Shown here one piece after another: positions 45,374 to 54,586 of a stretch of 59,717 nt of DNA. The stretch lies in assembly GCF_010692745.1 (NCBI RefSeq), contig NZ_JAAHTB010000029.1:1-59717 (forward strand), in the 5' to 3' direction. The stretch is from Methylobacterium sp. BTF04 (lineage in GTDB: Bacteria > Pseudomonadota > Alphaproteobacteria > Rhizobiales > Beijerinckiaceae). Position 1 is the stretch's first letter. Each line of letters opens with the position of its first letter. Position numbers and translations under genes: made by a program. The notes under the pieces were generated by a model. It made no database searches, was not told where the DNA came from, and saw nothing but the letters and a program-made list of their open reading frames with translations.

Positions 45374-46252
45374 ATGCGCCTCACTCATCCCAACCGCGGT
45401 GCGATGGCGGCCGTGCTCCTCACCGTCTGCAGCCTCGGGCTCGGCGGCTGCGACGCGCTCGACTCGATCAATCCCTTCGCCGAAAAGTACAAGCCCGAAG
45501 TCATCCCGGATGTTCCCGCCGACAAGCTCTACAGCGAGGGCTTGGCGAAGATGGAAGACAAGGACTACGAAGGCGCTTCGAAGAAGTTCGGCGAGCTCGA
45601 CAAGGCCTACAGCTATTCCGACTGGTCGCGTAAAGCCCTCCTGATGACGGCCTACGCGAACTACGAGGGCCAGAAGTACGACGACGCGATCAACGCCTCG
45701 AAGCGCTACCTTCAGCGCCATCCGGCGAGCAAGGACGCGGCCTACGCCCAGTACCTGATGGCGATGTCGCATTATAAGCAGATCCCCGACGTGACCCGCG
45801 ATCAGGACCGGTCCGAGAAGGCCCTCGCCGGCCTGCAGGAGCTCGTCCAGAAGTATCCGACCTCGGAATACGCCGCCGACGCCAAGGCCAAGATCCAGAT
45901 CACCCGCGACCAGCTCGCCGGCAAGGAGATGGAGGTCGGCCGCTTCTATCTCGAGCGTCGCAACTTCCCCGCCGCGATCAACCGGTTTCGCGATGTGGTG
46001 AGCAAGTACCAGACGACCCGCCACGCGGAAGAGGCGCTGGAGCGCCTGACCGAGGCCTACATGGCACTCGGCCTGACGCAGGAGGCCCAGACCGCTGCCG
46101 CCGTTCTCGGTCACAACTTCCCTGACAGCCCCTGGTACAAGGATGCCTTCGCGCTCCTCCAGAACGGTGGCCTCGAGCCGCGCGAGGAGAAGACCTCCTG
46201 GCTCAGCAAGATCTATCGCGGCGTCATCGGCCGCACGGCGGACGCGCAGTAG
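45374..46252 (+). CDS. bamD: Outer membrane assembly lipoprotein BamD
   Basis: This outer-membrane lipoprotein of the BAM complex folds beta-barrel proteins. The signal peptide ends in a lipobox LGGC (Cys near residue 26). Tetratricopeptide repeats follow: LYSEGLAKMEDKDYEGASKK, ALLMTAYANYEGQKYDDAI, GRFYLERRNFPAAINRF and AEEALERLTEAYMALG. It has 292 residues; ATG 45374 gives a proper signal peptide and is preferred over 45341. It is about 220 bp after lpxC. Confidence 0.95.
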   Translation: MRLTHPNRGAMAAVLLTVCSLGLGGCDALDSINPFAEKYKPEVIPDVPADKLYSEGLAKMEDKDYEGASKKFGELDKAYSYSDWSRKALLMTAYANYEGQKYDDAINASKRYLQRHPASKDAAYAQYLMAMSHYKQIPDVTRDQDRSEKALAGLQELVQKYPTSEYAADAKAKIQITRDQLAGKEMEVGRFYLERRNFPAAINRFRDVVSKYQTTRHAEEALERLTEAYMALGLTQEAQTAAAVLGHNFPDSPWYKDAFALLQNGGLEPREEKTSWLSKIYRGVIGRTADAQ

Positions 46253-46360
46253 AGCGCCCGATCGCCGCTTCCGCACGGGAGCGGCATCTTTTCGGGTGAA
46301 GCGAACCGCACTTCGCCGTAAGGACACGGCCAGCGTTCACAACGGGGCCTCATACGCGGC

Positions 46361-48028
46361 ATGCTGATCCAGCTTGCGATCCGCGACATCGTACTCATCG
46401 ACAAGCTGGCCCTGAACTTTCGCGAGGGCCTCAGCGTCCTCACGGGAGAGACCGGCGCCGGCAAGTCGATCCTGCTCGATGCCTTCGCGCTGGCGCTCGG
46501 CGGGCGCGGCGACGGCCGGCTCGTGCGCCACGGCGAGAGCCAGGGCGCGGTCACCGCCGCCTTCGACGTGCCCCTCGATCATCCCGCTCGCCAACTCGCC
46601 GCCCAGGCGGAGATCGACACCGAGGGCGACCTGATCCTGCGCCGCGTCCAGATGGCCGACGGACGGACCCGCGCTTTCGTCAACGATCAGGCCGTCGGCG
46701 TTCAGGTCTTGCGCGCCATCGGCACGGCGCTGGTGGAAATCCACGGCCAGCACGACGACCGGGCCCTGGCCGATCCCGGCACCCATCGCGCCATCCTCGA
46801 CGCCTTCGGCGGCCTGCAGGCGCCGCTCGCCCAGGTGGCCGAGGCGGCCAAGCGCGTGAAGGCCGCGCGCAATGCCCTCTCCGAGCACCGCGCCAGGGTC
46901 GAGGCGGCCCGCAAGGAGGCCGATTTTCTTCGCCATGCCGTAGGCGAACTCGAGACCCTCGATCCGCAAGCCGGCGAAGAGACCGATCTCGCCGAGCGCC
47001 GCACGGTGATGCAGCAGAGCGAGAAGGTCGCCCGCGAGCTCAACGAGGGCATCGAGGCGTCCGGCGGCGGGATCGTCTCCCACCTGTCCTCGGCGCTGCG
47101 CAAGCTCGAACGGCGCGCGAGCCAGCTGCCCGCTCTGGTCGAGCCCTGTGTCGCGGCCCTCGACGCCGCGCTCACCGCCCTCGACGAAGCGCATTCGGTG
47201 CTGGATGCCGCCCTGCGCGAGGCCGAGTTCGATCCGCGCGAGTTGGAGCGGGTGGAAGAGCGTCTGTTCGCCCTGCGGGCCGCCTCGCGAAAATACGACG
47301 TGGCGGTTGACGCCCTCGCCGCCCTGCGCGAGCGCTACGTGGCGGATGTCGCCGCCATCGATGCCGGGGAGGAGGCCCTGGCCGGCCTCGACGCGACGCT
47401 GGCCCAGGCCGAGGCCGCCTATGCCAAGGCCGCGCTCAAGCTCACCGAGGGGCGCAAGCGCGCCGCCAAGGCCCTCGACGCGGCGGTGAAGACCGAGCTG
47501 CCCCCGCTCAAGCTCGAGCGCGCCCGCTTCATCACCGAGATCGCCACCGATCCGGATTCGCGCGATCCGGCCGGCTACGACCGGGTCGAGTTCTGGGCCC
47601 AGACCAATCCCGGCACCCGGCCCGGCCCGATGATGAAAGTCGCCTCGGGCGGCGAGCTCTCGCGTTTCATGCTGGCGTTGAAGGTCGTGCTCGCCGACAA
47701 GGGCTCGGCTCCCACCCTGATCTTCGACGAAATCGATACCGGCGTCGGCGGTGCAGTGGCCGACGCCATCGGTGCCCGGCTCGGGCGCCTCGCCACCCGC
47801 GTGCAGGTGGTGGCGGTGACCCATGCCCCTCAGGTGGCGGCCCGCGCCGAGACGCATTTCCTCATCGCCAAGGATCCGGTGAAGGGCAGCGACCGCGTCG
47901 CCACCCGCGTGGCCTCGCTGGAGGCACCGGCACGACGCGAGGAGATCGCCCGGATGCTGGCCGGTGCCACGGTCACGGACGAAGCGCGTGCCGCTGCCGC
48001 GAGCCTGCTTCAGGCCGCCGACGCGTGA
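46361..48028 (+). CDS. recN: DNA repair protein RecN
   Basis: This SMC-like ATPase takes part in double-strand break repair. GLSVLTGETGAGKSILLDAF is Walker A, VEIHGQHDDRALADPGTHR is typical of RecN, and a long coiled coil spans about residues 160-370. The C-terminal VASGGELSRFMLALKVVL (signature) and LIFDEIDTGVGG (Walker B) follow, with VVAVTHAPQVAARA. It has 555 residues, 108 bp after bamD, which is a conserved order in the group. Confidence 0.97.
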   Translation: MLIQLAIRDIVLIDKLALNFREGLSVLTGETGAGKSILLDAFALALGGRGDGRLVRHGESQGAVTAAFDVPLDHPARQLAAQAEIDTEGDLILRRVQMADGRTRAFVNDQAVGVQVLRAIGTALVEIHGQHDDRALADPGTHRAILDAFGGLQAPLAQVAEAAKRVKAARNALSEHRARVEAARKEADFLRHAVGELETLDPQAGEETDLAERRTVMQQSEKVARELNEGIEASGGGIVSHLSSALRKLERRASQLPALVEPCVAALDAALTALDEAHSVLDAALREAEFDPRELERVEERLFALRAASRKYDVAVDALAALRERYVADVAAIDAGEEALAGLDATLAQAEAAYAKAALKLTEGRKRAAKALDAAVKTELPPLKLERARFITEIATDPDSRDPAGYDRVEFWAQTNPGTRPGPMMKVASGGELSRFMLALKVVLADKGSAPTLIFDEIDTGVGGAVADAIGARLGRLATRVQVVAVTHAPQVAARAETHFLIAKDPVKGSDRVATRVASLEAPARREEIARMLAGATVTDEARAAAASLLQAADA

Positions 48029-48108
48029 GATCGCTACGATTTAACGGTTCATTAACCATGGTCCGCAACACTCGGTAAACGGCGAGTGCGATCCGATTCG
48101 GCGCCGAC

Positions 48109-48351
48109 GTGGAACAATCGCTCGAACGAGGGACTGAGACGTTGGACCAGAGAGGCGCCGATCACGATCTGCGGGCAGAGGCCGAGACCGAATTCCAGCC
48201 GATCCTCACCGACGATACCCGTTATCGCCTGGGGACTGCGTTGCGGTCGCTCTACGAGGAAACCTGCGACACCCAGCCGATACCCGACAGCCAGATCGAC
48301 CTGCTGCTGCGCCTGCGCCACAAGGAGCGGGACCGCCTTCGCGCCGGCTGA
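48109..48351 (+). CDS. NepR-like anti-sigma factor (80 aa)
   Basis: The small acidic protein contains RYRLGTALRSLYEETC and QPIPDSQIDLLLRLRHKER, matching the two-helix NepR pattern (LGxxLRxxY...PIPDxxxxLL). NepR proteins hold the EcfG sigma factor until PhyR, once phosphorylated, captures them, so the product would act in the general stress response. There is no ecfG, phyR or kinase next to it, which makes this an orphan copy. The start appears to be GTG at 48109. An additional paralogue elsewhere would be usual for Methylobacterium. Confidence 0.65.
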   Translation: MEQSLERGTETLDQRGADHDLRAEAETEFQPILTDDTRYRLGTALRSLYEETCDTQPIPDSQIDLLLRLRHKERDRLRAG

Positions 48352-48381
48352 ACCGGGGTCGAGCGAATCCCACGCCGCTAC

Positions 48382-48624
48382 CTACCAGCGGCGCGCGCCA
48401 GGCTGGCGCTGATATTCGGCGGCCCTGATCATGGTGAGAACCCGGTCGAGAGTCAGCAATAGCGTCCGTTCGTCGGTGCCGGCCTGACTGATCTCGCCGG
48501 CATCCGTGCCGTATTGCTGGCGCTGCTGTGCCAAAGCGAGCTGCCGCTCGATGTCTTCACGCTGGGCATGCAGATCGAGGAACGAGTCCTCGGCCGCGCC
48601 CGGAAGAGTTGACTGGTCCTTCAC
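48382..48624 (-). CDS. Hypothetical protein (80 aa)
   Basis: The sequence is helical and Gln-rich, with a likely coiled coil (EDIERQLALAQQRQQYG) and an Arg-rich end. It has no signal peptide or recognised domain. It is convergent with the NepR-like gene and 195 bp downstream of gcrA on the same strand, so it might be cotranscribed with gcrA. Evidence is the protein-like composition only. Confidence 0.5.
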   Translation of the reverse strand: MKDQSTLPGAAEDSFLDLHAQREDIERQLALAQQRQQYGTDAGEISQAGTDERTLLLTLDRVLTMIRAAEYQRQPGARRW

Positions 48625-48819
48625 GGTGACACCTTCCCGCGCGGGCCATCAGGCCTGCGACCGATGGTAACGTGTGAAGATGCGAAACCGTGCCATCGGC
48701 CGGCTTCGAACACGATATCGCCGACGTAGAAACCGGACATCGATCGGGTCTCGCACTGCCGGCGCCTGTGACCGCATCCCCGTTTCCGGAGTGGCGGGTC
48801 ACTTTCCCGGGACGATGCT

Positions 48820-49350
48820 CTAGCGAAACCCTCCGACCCGACGGTCGCGCTTGCGCTCCGCAGCCGGTTGATAGGCGATCTGGGCGTGATGCGTGCAATA
48901 GGGCAGGCCGGTGATGGCCCGGTCGCCGCAATAGTGGAAATCCGGCGAGGTCGGGTCGCCGAGCGGCCAGCGGCACATCGATTCGCGCAGATCCATGATC
49001 GTCACGCGGCGGGAGACGGCGATCGGCGTCGCCTCGGTCGCGACCGGCACAGCCCGCTCGGGTGGGGCCGGTGGCGTCACCTCCACCGTGACCACAACCT
49101 CCGCGACGGTTGAGATCTGGAGCTCGACATCCGCTTCGATCTCGCGCGCTGCCTTGCGCTGTGTCGCGGACGCGGCATCGGAGGATTTCACGCGGCCCGA
49201 AAGCCCGAGGCGGTGAACCTTGCCGATGACCGCATTGCGCGTGACGCCGCCGAGCTGCGTGGCGATCTGGCTGGCGCTCAGCCCATCTTCCCACAGGCGG
49301 CGTAACAGGTCGACGCGCTCTTCCGACCAACTCGGGACCGTTTCTGCCAT
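48820..49350 (-). CDS. gcrA: Cell cycle regulator GcrA
   Basis: GcrA binds methylated GANTC promoters together with sigma-70 RNA polymerase and drives S-phase genes. The N-terminal helix-turn-helix (SWSEERVDLLRRLWEDGLSA, IATQLGGVTRNAVIGKVHRL) and the C-terminal sigma-interacting module (ESMCRWPLGDPTSPDFHYCG, PYCTHHAQIAYQP) are both complete in 176 residues, with a variable linker. Confidence 0.94.
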   Translation of the reverse strand: MAETVPSWSEERVDLLRRLWEDGLSASQIATQLGGVTRNAVIGKVHRLGLSGRVKSSDAASATQRKAAREIEADVELQISTVAEVVVTVEVTPPAPPERAVPVATEATPIAVSRRVTIMDLRESMCRWPLGDPTSPDFHYCGDRAITGLPYCTHHAQIAYQPAAERKRDRRVGGFR

Positions 49351-49665
49351 CGTGCCCTCCGAAATCGTCCTCGATCACCCGGCCATCGCTATCGCGATCA
49401 CGCCGAGACGCGTGCATGGCGAAGGATCTGGAGACCGTCGGGTGATGATCGCCTTCACGTGTTGGGCGACGAGGCGAACCGTACAGGACGCCGCGACGCC
49501 GATGCAAGGGCGGCTTCGAGAGCGGCCGTAGCCGCGCCGGGACTGTCCACCGGCAAAGCTCGCGCCCGGTTCTCTCTTGGCCACCTGCCTGTCGCCGCTC
49601 GCATTGCCGCTGCGGAGGGGAGGGCCTATCTCATCGGCTCTGCGTGCCCCCGATCAGGAAACCTC
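49351..49665. other. Divergent gcrA-eipB intergenic region
   Basis: About 315 bp with AT-richer patches near 49375-49400 that probably contain the gcrA promoter. The open frame extending eipB upstream has no ribosome binding site or conserved sequence. No RNA gene or terminator is recognised. Confidence 0.4.
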
Positions 49666-50508
49666 ATGCGTCGCCACAGCGTCACCGCCTGTCTTTTCCT
49701 GTTCGCCACCGGAGCGAGCGCCGCGACGCCGATCCGGCTCGCCAATCACCGGGCGGTCTACGACCTGTCGCTGGCCGAGAGCGGCGGAACGCGGGCGGTG
49801 GAGAGTGCGCGCGGTCGCATCGTCATCGAGTTCACCGGCGATGCCTGCAAGGGTTACACGATGCAGACCCGGCAGGTGACGGTGCTGGAGAGCGGGGAGA
49901 CCGGCAGCCGGACGTCGGATCTCCGCAACACCACATTCGAGAGCGGCGACGGGAAAAGCTACCGGTTCAAGACCAGTACGACCCTCAACGGCACCGCCAG
50001 CCCATCCGTGGACGGCACGGCCGAATCCGCCTCCGATACCCTCAAGGTACGGTTGAAGGAGCCCAAGCGCGACCAGTTCCAATCGTCCCATGAAGTGCTG
50101 TTCCCGACCTTTCACATGCGTCGCCTGATCCAGGCCGCGCGAGACGGACAGACCACCCTGTCGGTCAAGGTGTTCGATGGCTCGGACGATGGCCGCAAGG
50201 TCTACGACACCCTCGCGGTGATCGGACGGCAGGCCCAGGCCCCTGCTCCCGCGCTCCAGCCGACGACGGCCCCCGAGCGCGACCGGCCGCTCAAGGACGG
50301 TGCCATGGCGGCGATGCCGCATTGGCCGGTGACGCTGAGCTACTTCACCCAGGGCGAGGGCGAGCGCACGCCGATCTACACCCTGACCTTCGATCTCTAT
50401 GAAAACGGCGTCAGCGGCGCGCTGCGGCTGGATTACGGTGAGTTTGCGGTGATCGGCAACATGAGCCGCCTCGACACGCTCCCGTCAGGCTCGGAATGCG
50501 CCCCGTAG
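49666..50508 (+). CDS. eipB: Cell envelope integrity protein EipB (DUF1849)
   Basis: This periplasmic beta-spiral protein is conserved in alphaproteobacteria and needed for envelope stability in Brucella. The 280 residues begin with a signal peptide (MRRHSVTACLFLFATGASAA). NHRAVYDLSLAESGGTRAVE, ARGRIVIEFTGDACKGYTMQ, FPTFHMRRLIQAARDG and VFDGSDDGRKVYDT follow. C-terminal cysteine SECAP may pair with Cys in GDACKGY, as reported for the family. Confidence 0.9.
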   Translation: MRRHSVTACLFLFATGASAATPIRLANHRAVYDLSLAESGGTRAVESARGRIVIEFTGDACKGYTMQTRQVTVLESGETGSRTSDLRNTTFESGDGKSYRFKTSTTLNGTASPSVDGTAESASDTLKVRLKEPKRDQFQSSHEVLFPTFHMRRLIQAARDGQTTLSVKVFDGSDDGRKVYDTLAVIGRQAQAPAPALQPTTAPERDRPLKDGAMAAMPHWPVTLSYFTQGEGERTPIYTLTFDLYENGVSGALRLDYGEFAVIGNMSRLDTLPSGSECAP

Positions 50509-50517
50509 GCGCGCCTC

Positions 50518-50823
50518 TCACGAAAAACCGTCGTCGAAGTCCGGTGGTCCGAGCCGGCGCCAGGCCGTGGCGATGCGCTCCGGCTTGACGTCGAGCGCCT
50601 GGGCGCAGGCGAGGAGCGTGGCCTCGTCGCCCATCACGTAGTCGAGGATGCCGGCGAGGAAGCCGGGATCCCCGGCACTCGCCCGCAGGGTGTCGGGCGT
50701 CACACCGGTGGCATTCAGGAAGGGATAGAGACGTTCGTCGTCCGTCGCCATCCAGGCGAGGGCGTCGAGCGCGAGACGCTCGGCGGCGTCATGGCCATCA
50801 TCCGGTTTGCGTTTCGTCAACAT
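50518..50823 (-). CDS. DUF3572 family protein
   Basis: The 101-residue all-helical protein includes AERLALDALAWMATDDERLY, FLNATGVTPDTLRASAGDP and GFLAGILDYVMGDEATLLAC, the usual DUF3572 sequence. Function is unknown. The gene lies immediately before divK, divergently oriented, as it commonly does in alphaproteobacteria. Confidence 0.85.
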   Translation of the reverse strand: MLTKRKPDDGHDAAERLALDALAWMATDDERLYPFLNATGVTPDTLRASAGDPGFLAGILDYVMGDEATLLACAQALDVKPERIATAWRRLGPPDFDDGFS

Positions 50824-50897
50824 GTATCCGCTAGGTCTGTGGCGAGGGCCATCGATCGATCGACAATGCGCCGTGCGCGCGCCGGGAACAACGGGCC

Positions 50898-51278
50898 ATG
50901 AAGAAGACCGTGCTCATCGTCGAGGACAATGAGCTGAACATGAAGCTCTTCAACGACCTGTTGGAAGGTCATGGTTACGCGACGCTGAAGACGGCCAACG
51001 GGATCGAGGCGATCGAGCTCGCGCGCATGCACCATCCCGACCTGATCCTGATGGACATCCAGCTTCCGGAGGTGTCCGGCCTCGAAGTCACCAAGTGGCT
51101 GAAGGAAGACGACGACCTCAAGAGCATCCCGGTGATCGCCATCACCGCCTTCGCCATGAAGGGCGACGAGGAACGCATCCGCGAGGGCGGCTGCGAAGCC
51201 TACCTGTCGAAGCCCATCTCCATCGCCAAGTTCCTGGCCACCGTCCGCCACTATCTCGGCGACAGCCGGCCCGCCTGA
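50898..51278 (+). CDS. divK: Single-domain response regulator DivK
   Basis: This cell-polarity regulator is phosphorylated by PleC/DivJ-type kinases. [20 protein letters not shown] (acidic pair), [16 protein letters not shown] (phospho-Asp near 53), [15 protein letters not shown] (Thr) and [14 protein letters not shown] (Lys) are complete in 126 residues with no output domain. pleD follows 39 bp later, the classical divK-pleD operon. Confidence 0.96.
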   Translation: MKKTVLIVEDNELNMKLFNDLLEGHGYATLKTANGIEAIELARMHHPDLILMDIQLPEVSGLEVTKWLKEDDDLKSIPVIAITAFAMKGDEERIREGGCEAYLSKPISIAKFLATVRHYLGDSRPA

Positions 51279-51317
51279 TCCGCCACGTTCCACCCCAACC
51301 TGACCGCACGAGGAACG

Positions 51318-52691
51318 ATGTCGGCCCGTATCCTGATCGTCGATGATCTCTTCCCGAACGTGAAGCTCCTTGAGACCAAGCTCTCGCTGGAGTACTTCGA
51401 CGTTCTGGCGGCCATGAACGGGCCCGACGCCATCGCGATCTGCGAGAAGGGTCTGTGCGACCTCGTCCTCCTCGACGTGATGATGCCGGGCATGGACGGG
51501 TTCGAGGTCTGTCGCCGCCTCAAGAACAGCCCGACCACCGCACATCTGCCGGTGGTGATGGTGACCGCCCTCGACCAGCCGTCCGACCGCCTGCGCGGAC
51601 TCGATGCCGGCGCCGACGATTTCCTCACCAAGCCCATCGACGACGTCGCGTTGTTCGCCCGTGTGCGCAGCCTCGTGCGCCTCAAGGCGGTCACCGACGA
51701 GTTGCGCAGCCGCGCCATGGCCTCGCGCGATTTCGGCATGGGCGACCCGTTCGCGCTCGCCGCCGCCGAGACCGGGCAGAATGCCGCGATCCTCCTCGTC
51801 GAAGACCGGCCGAGTTCGGCCGACCGCCTGTCGGCGGCGCTGAGCCAGCATCACACCGTCACCATCGAGGCCGATCCGCATGCCGCCCTGGTGCGGGCGA
51901 CGGAAGGGACGTTCGACCTCGCCCTGGTCAGCCTCAGTCTCGAGGGCTTCGATGGCCTGCGTCTGTGCAGCCAATTGCGCTCCCTCGACCGGACCCGCGC
52001 GATGCCGGTGATGATGATCGCCGACGAGCATGACCGCGCCCGCGTGATCCGCGGCCTCGATTTCGGCGTGCACGACTACCTCATGCGCCCCGTCGACCGG
52101 AACGAACTGGTCGCCCGCGTGCGCACTCAGGTGCGCCGCCGCCGCTTCTCCGACACCCTCCGCGGTGCCGTTCAGGCCTCGATGGAACTCGCGATCACCG
52201 ACGGCCTCACCGGCCTGCACAACCGTCGCTACCTCGACAGCCATCTGGGTGCCCTGTTCGACGAGGCGGCCCTGCGGAATCGCCCGGTGGCGGCGCTGAT
52301 GCTCGATATCGACCGGTTCAAGACGATCAACGACACCTACGGCCACGAGGCCGGCGACGAGGTGCTGCGCGCCTTCGCCGAGCGCATCCGCACCCATACC
52401 CGCGGCATCGACATCGTGGCGCGCTACGGCGGCGAGGAGATCGTCATCATCCTGCCCGACGCCGAGGCCGACGGCGCCTACACCATCGCGGAGCGCATCC
52501 GCGAGCGGATCGAGGCGACGCCGTTCTCGATCCAGCGCGACACCCGCACCGTGACCGTCACCGTCTCGATCGGCGTGGCGTGGCGGCGCGCGGAGGATGC
52601 CGGTGCCGCCGACATGCTGAAGCGTGCCGATCTCGCCCTCTACCGGGCCAAGAGCAGCGGCCGCAACCGCGTCGAAGCCGCCGCCGCCTGA
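51318..52691 (+). CDS. pleD: Diguanylate cyclase response regulator PleD
   Basis: It makes cyclic di-GMP during polar morphogenesis. The first receiver is intact (ILIVDDLFPNVKLLE, VLLDVMMPGMDG, LTKPIDD). The second is a pseudo-receiver in which the acceptor Asp is Ser (LALVSLSLEGFDG). The GGDEF domain carries the variant RYGGEEIVIILPD, with an RGID inhibitory I-site just upstream and DGLTGLHNRRYLD. It has 457 residues. The domain order matches Caulobacter PleD. Confidence 0.95.
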   Translation: MSARILIVDDLFPNVKLLETKLSLEYFDVLAAMNGPDAIAICEKGLCDLVLLDVMMPGMDGFEVCRRLKNSPTTAHLPVVMVTALDQPSDRLRGLDAGADDFLTKPIDDVALFARVRSLVRLKAVTDELRSRAMASRDFGMGDPFALAAAETGQNAAILLVEDRPSSADRLSAALSQHHTVTIEADPHAALVRATEGTFDLALVSLSLEGFDGLRLCSQLRSLDRTRAMPVMMIADEHDRARVIRGLDFGVHDYLMRPVDRNELVARVRTQVRRRRFSDTLRGAVQASMELAITDGLTGLHNRRYLDSHLGALFDEAALRNRPVAALMLDIDRFKTINDTYGHEAGDEVLRAFAERIRTHTRGIDIVARYGGEEIVIILPDAEADGAYTIAERIRERIEATPFSIQRDTRTVTVTVSIGVAWRRAEDAGAADMLKRADLALYRAKSSGRNRVEAAAA

Positions 52692-52696
52692 TCCCG

Positions 52697-53923
52697 TCAG
52701 GCCGAGGCGTCGACCTCGCGCAACCAGGCGATCGCCGCACCGAGGCCGGCGACCCACCATCCCTGCCACGCCCCGTGCTCGACGAAGGCCACCGCCGCTG
52801 CCGCCGCGACAAGTCCGAGAGCGGTCGTCATCTGTGGCCTCGCCAAGAGCGCGAGACGTTGCAGCATCAGCAGCAGGGCAGCGCCGGCCAAAGCCGCACC
52901 GATGAATCCGAGCTCGGCCCAGACCTGCAGGAAGCTGTTATGCGGATGGCCCACCGCCAGTAGCGTGCGGAATTCCGGCTCGATCCGGGCGGCGACGGGC
53001 GTCTGCGCGAACTTGGCCGAAATTCCGTAGCCCGCCCCCCGCCAGGGATCGGCGGCCACGGCCGCGCCGAAGCTGCGCGCGATGGCGACGCGGGCGCGCG
53101 AACTGCTTTGCACCAGGCGGTCGTGGACCGCCTCGGGCATGAGCCTGTCGAGGAGGTCGCCTTCCACCGGCGCCAGTACGAGCGCCAGCATGAGCCCCGT
53201 ACCCGCCAGCCCGAGGCCGAAGCGGCGGGGCAGGAGGCGGACGATGGCGGCCATCGCCGCGCCGGCCATGAGCCCCATGGCGGCGGCTCCGCTGATCGAC
53301 CGAAGGATCGCGACGGCGCCGAGGGCGAGCACCGCCAGTCCTGCGACCCGCTTGCCGCGTTGGTACAGCACCGCGGCGAGGGGCCCCGCCACCAGCAGGA
53401 TAGTCAGCAAGGGGCGGTTGAAGATGAAATAGGCGACCCGCGCGCCCAGCGCCTTCTGCACCGGAAGGTCGGCGGCGAGATCGACGACGATATAGAGGCA
53501 GGCCGCCCCCAGCAGACCCCCGGCGAGCGCCGGTGCCCAGGCCGGCATCCGACCGGGAGCGAGTCTCGCGAGGCAATAGGCGCTGATCAGCGCCGGCAGG
53601 AACTCGGCCGCGGTACGCAGGGAGAGCGCCGGAAACGGGCTCCAGACGAACGAGAGCCCACACCATGCCAGAAAGGCGAGGGCTGCGAGCCCGAGCGGTG
53701 TTCTCAGCGGAGCCAGGAGGGCGATTCGCGTCGCCCGCGCATCCTCGATCAATCCGGCCGACAGGAACAGCAGGGCGGCGAGTCCGACCACCAGGGGGCT
53801 CGACCGGTTCGCCGCCGCCATCGCGAGCGGAACGGCGGCAAGCGCCACCGCGCCGGTGGCGCGCAGGGTGTCGGGTAGGCGCGAGGTCCCGGCCCGGATG
53901 ACCGCGGCGGCGACGGGCGGCAC
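52697..53923 (-). CDS. O-antigen ligase / Wzy-type membrane protein
   Basis: The 408 residues form about eleven hydrophobic helices with a large periplasmic loop. The conserved signature of the O-antigen ligase/polymerase superfamily is VGHPHNSFLQVWAELGFIGA (about residues 318-338), preceded by WRGAGYGISAKFAQ. Members join or polymerise polysaccharide on undecaprenyl or lipid A carriers. The exact substrate cannot be told. It is convergent with pleD, 5 bp apart. Confidence 0.82.
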   Translation of the reverse strand: MPPVAAAVIRAGTSRLPDTLRATGAVALAAVPLAMAAANRSSPLVVGLAALLFLSAGLIEDARATRIALLAPLRTPLGLAALAFLAWCGLSFVWSPFPALSLRTAAEFLPALISAYCLARLAPGRMPAWAPALAGGLLGAACLYIVVDLAADLPVQKALGARVAYFIFNRPLLTILLVAGPLAAVLYQRGKRVAGLAVLALGAVAILRSISGAAAMGLMAGAAMAAIVRLLPRRFGLGLAGTGLMLALVLAPVEGDLLDRLMPEAVHDRLVQSSSRARVAIARSFGAAVAADPWRGAGYGISAKFAQTPVAARIEPEFRTLLAVGHPHNSFLQVWAELGFIGAALAGAALLLMLQRLALLARPQMTTALGLVAAAAAVAFVEHGAWQGWWVAGLGAAIAWLREVDASA

Positions 53924-53942
53924 GGCCGCGGGTGTCCGGCGA

Positions 53943-54530
53943 TTACTGGAGCTGGTGACCGCGCTTGTTCATCTCGGCGCGCACCCGCACCATCAGGTAT
54001 TCGGAGACTTCCTGGGTCCAGTTCTGCATGGCCTGGACCATGCCGTCGAGGACCTGCGGCTGGGTCTCGACATAGCGCTTGCCGGCGGGCGAGCGGAAGA
54101 ATGTGGCGATCTCGTTGAGTTCGCTTTCGCTCAGGCGCTGCGCGTAGATGCGCGCGGCGGTGTCGATCATGGTCTGCTTCTGCATCTCCATCTCCGGCGC
54201 GAGCGTACCCAGCACCTCGTCGAGGTCCTTGGCCAGCTCGGGCCGCGTGACCGCGTTCTGTCGGATCTGCTCGCTGAAGGCGGGAATGATCGAGTCGAAC
54301 GAGCGGGCGATGCCGGAGCTGAGCATCACCTCGCGCGCCAGGGCCATGTGATTGGGCGTGAAGGCCGGATTCTGGGCCGCAGGGGTCGGCGCGGCCGGGG
54401 TTGCCGCGGGCTTGGCGGCGGCTTTGGGCGCTACGGCCGGCTTCGGCTGTGCCTGCTGCGCGAAGGCGGCGGACGGAGCGGCGACGAGGAGGGCGCCTGA
54501 GACGACGAGGGCGAGGGTGCGGCGGGACAT
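53943..54530 (-). CDS. Exported DUF2059 protein
   Basis: The 195-residue protein has a signal peptide (cleaved near AFAQQAQ), a low-complexity Pro/Ala/Lys linker, and a DUF2059 domain: LAREVMLSSGIARSFDSIIP, AARIYAQRLSESELNEIATF and FRSPAGKRYVETQPQVL. The family is periplasmic and of unknown function. It lies just upstream of the O-antigen-ligase-like gene on the same strand. Confidence 0.85.
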   Translation of the reverse strand: MSRRTLALVVSGALLVAAPSAAFAQQAQPKPAVAPKAAAKPAATPAAPTPAAQNPAFTPNHMALAREVMLSSGIARSFDSIIPAFSEQIRQNAVTRPELAKDLDEVLGTLAPEMEMQKQTMIDTAARIYAQRLSESELNEIATFFRSPAGKRYVETQPQVLDGMVQAMQNWTQEVSEYLMVRVRAEMNKRGHQLQ

Positions 54531-54586
54531 GGCGGGCGCTCCGGGCTTTCAGTGCTGTTTCGAATAGGGGGATGGGCGGCGCTGGG

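Noticed and set aside
50817..52769. A 650-residue minus-strand frame
   Set aside because: It is antisense to divK and pleD, whose motifs are complete.
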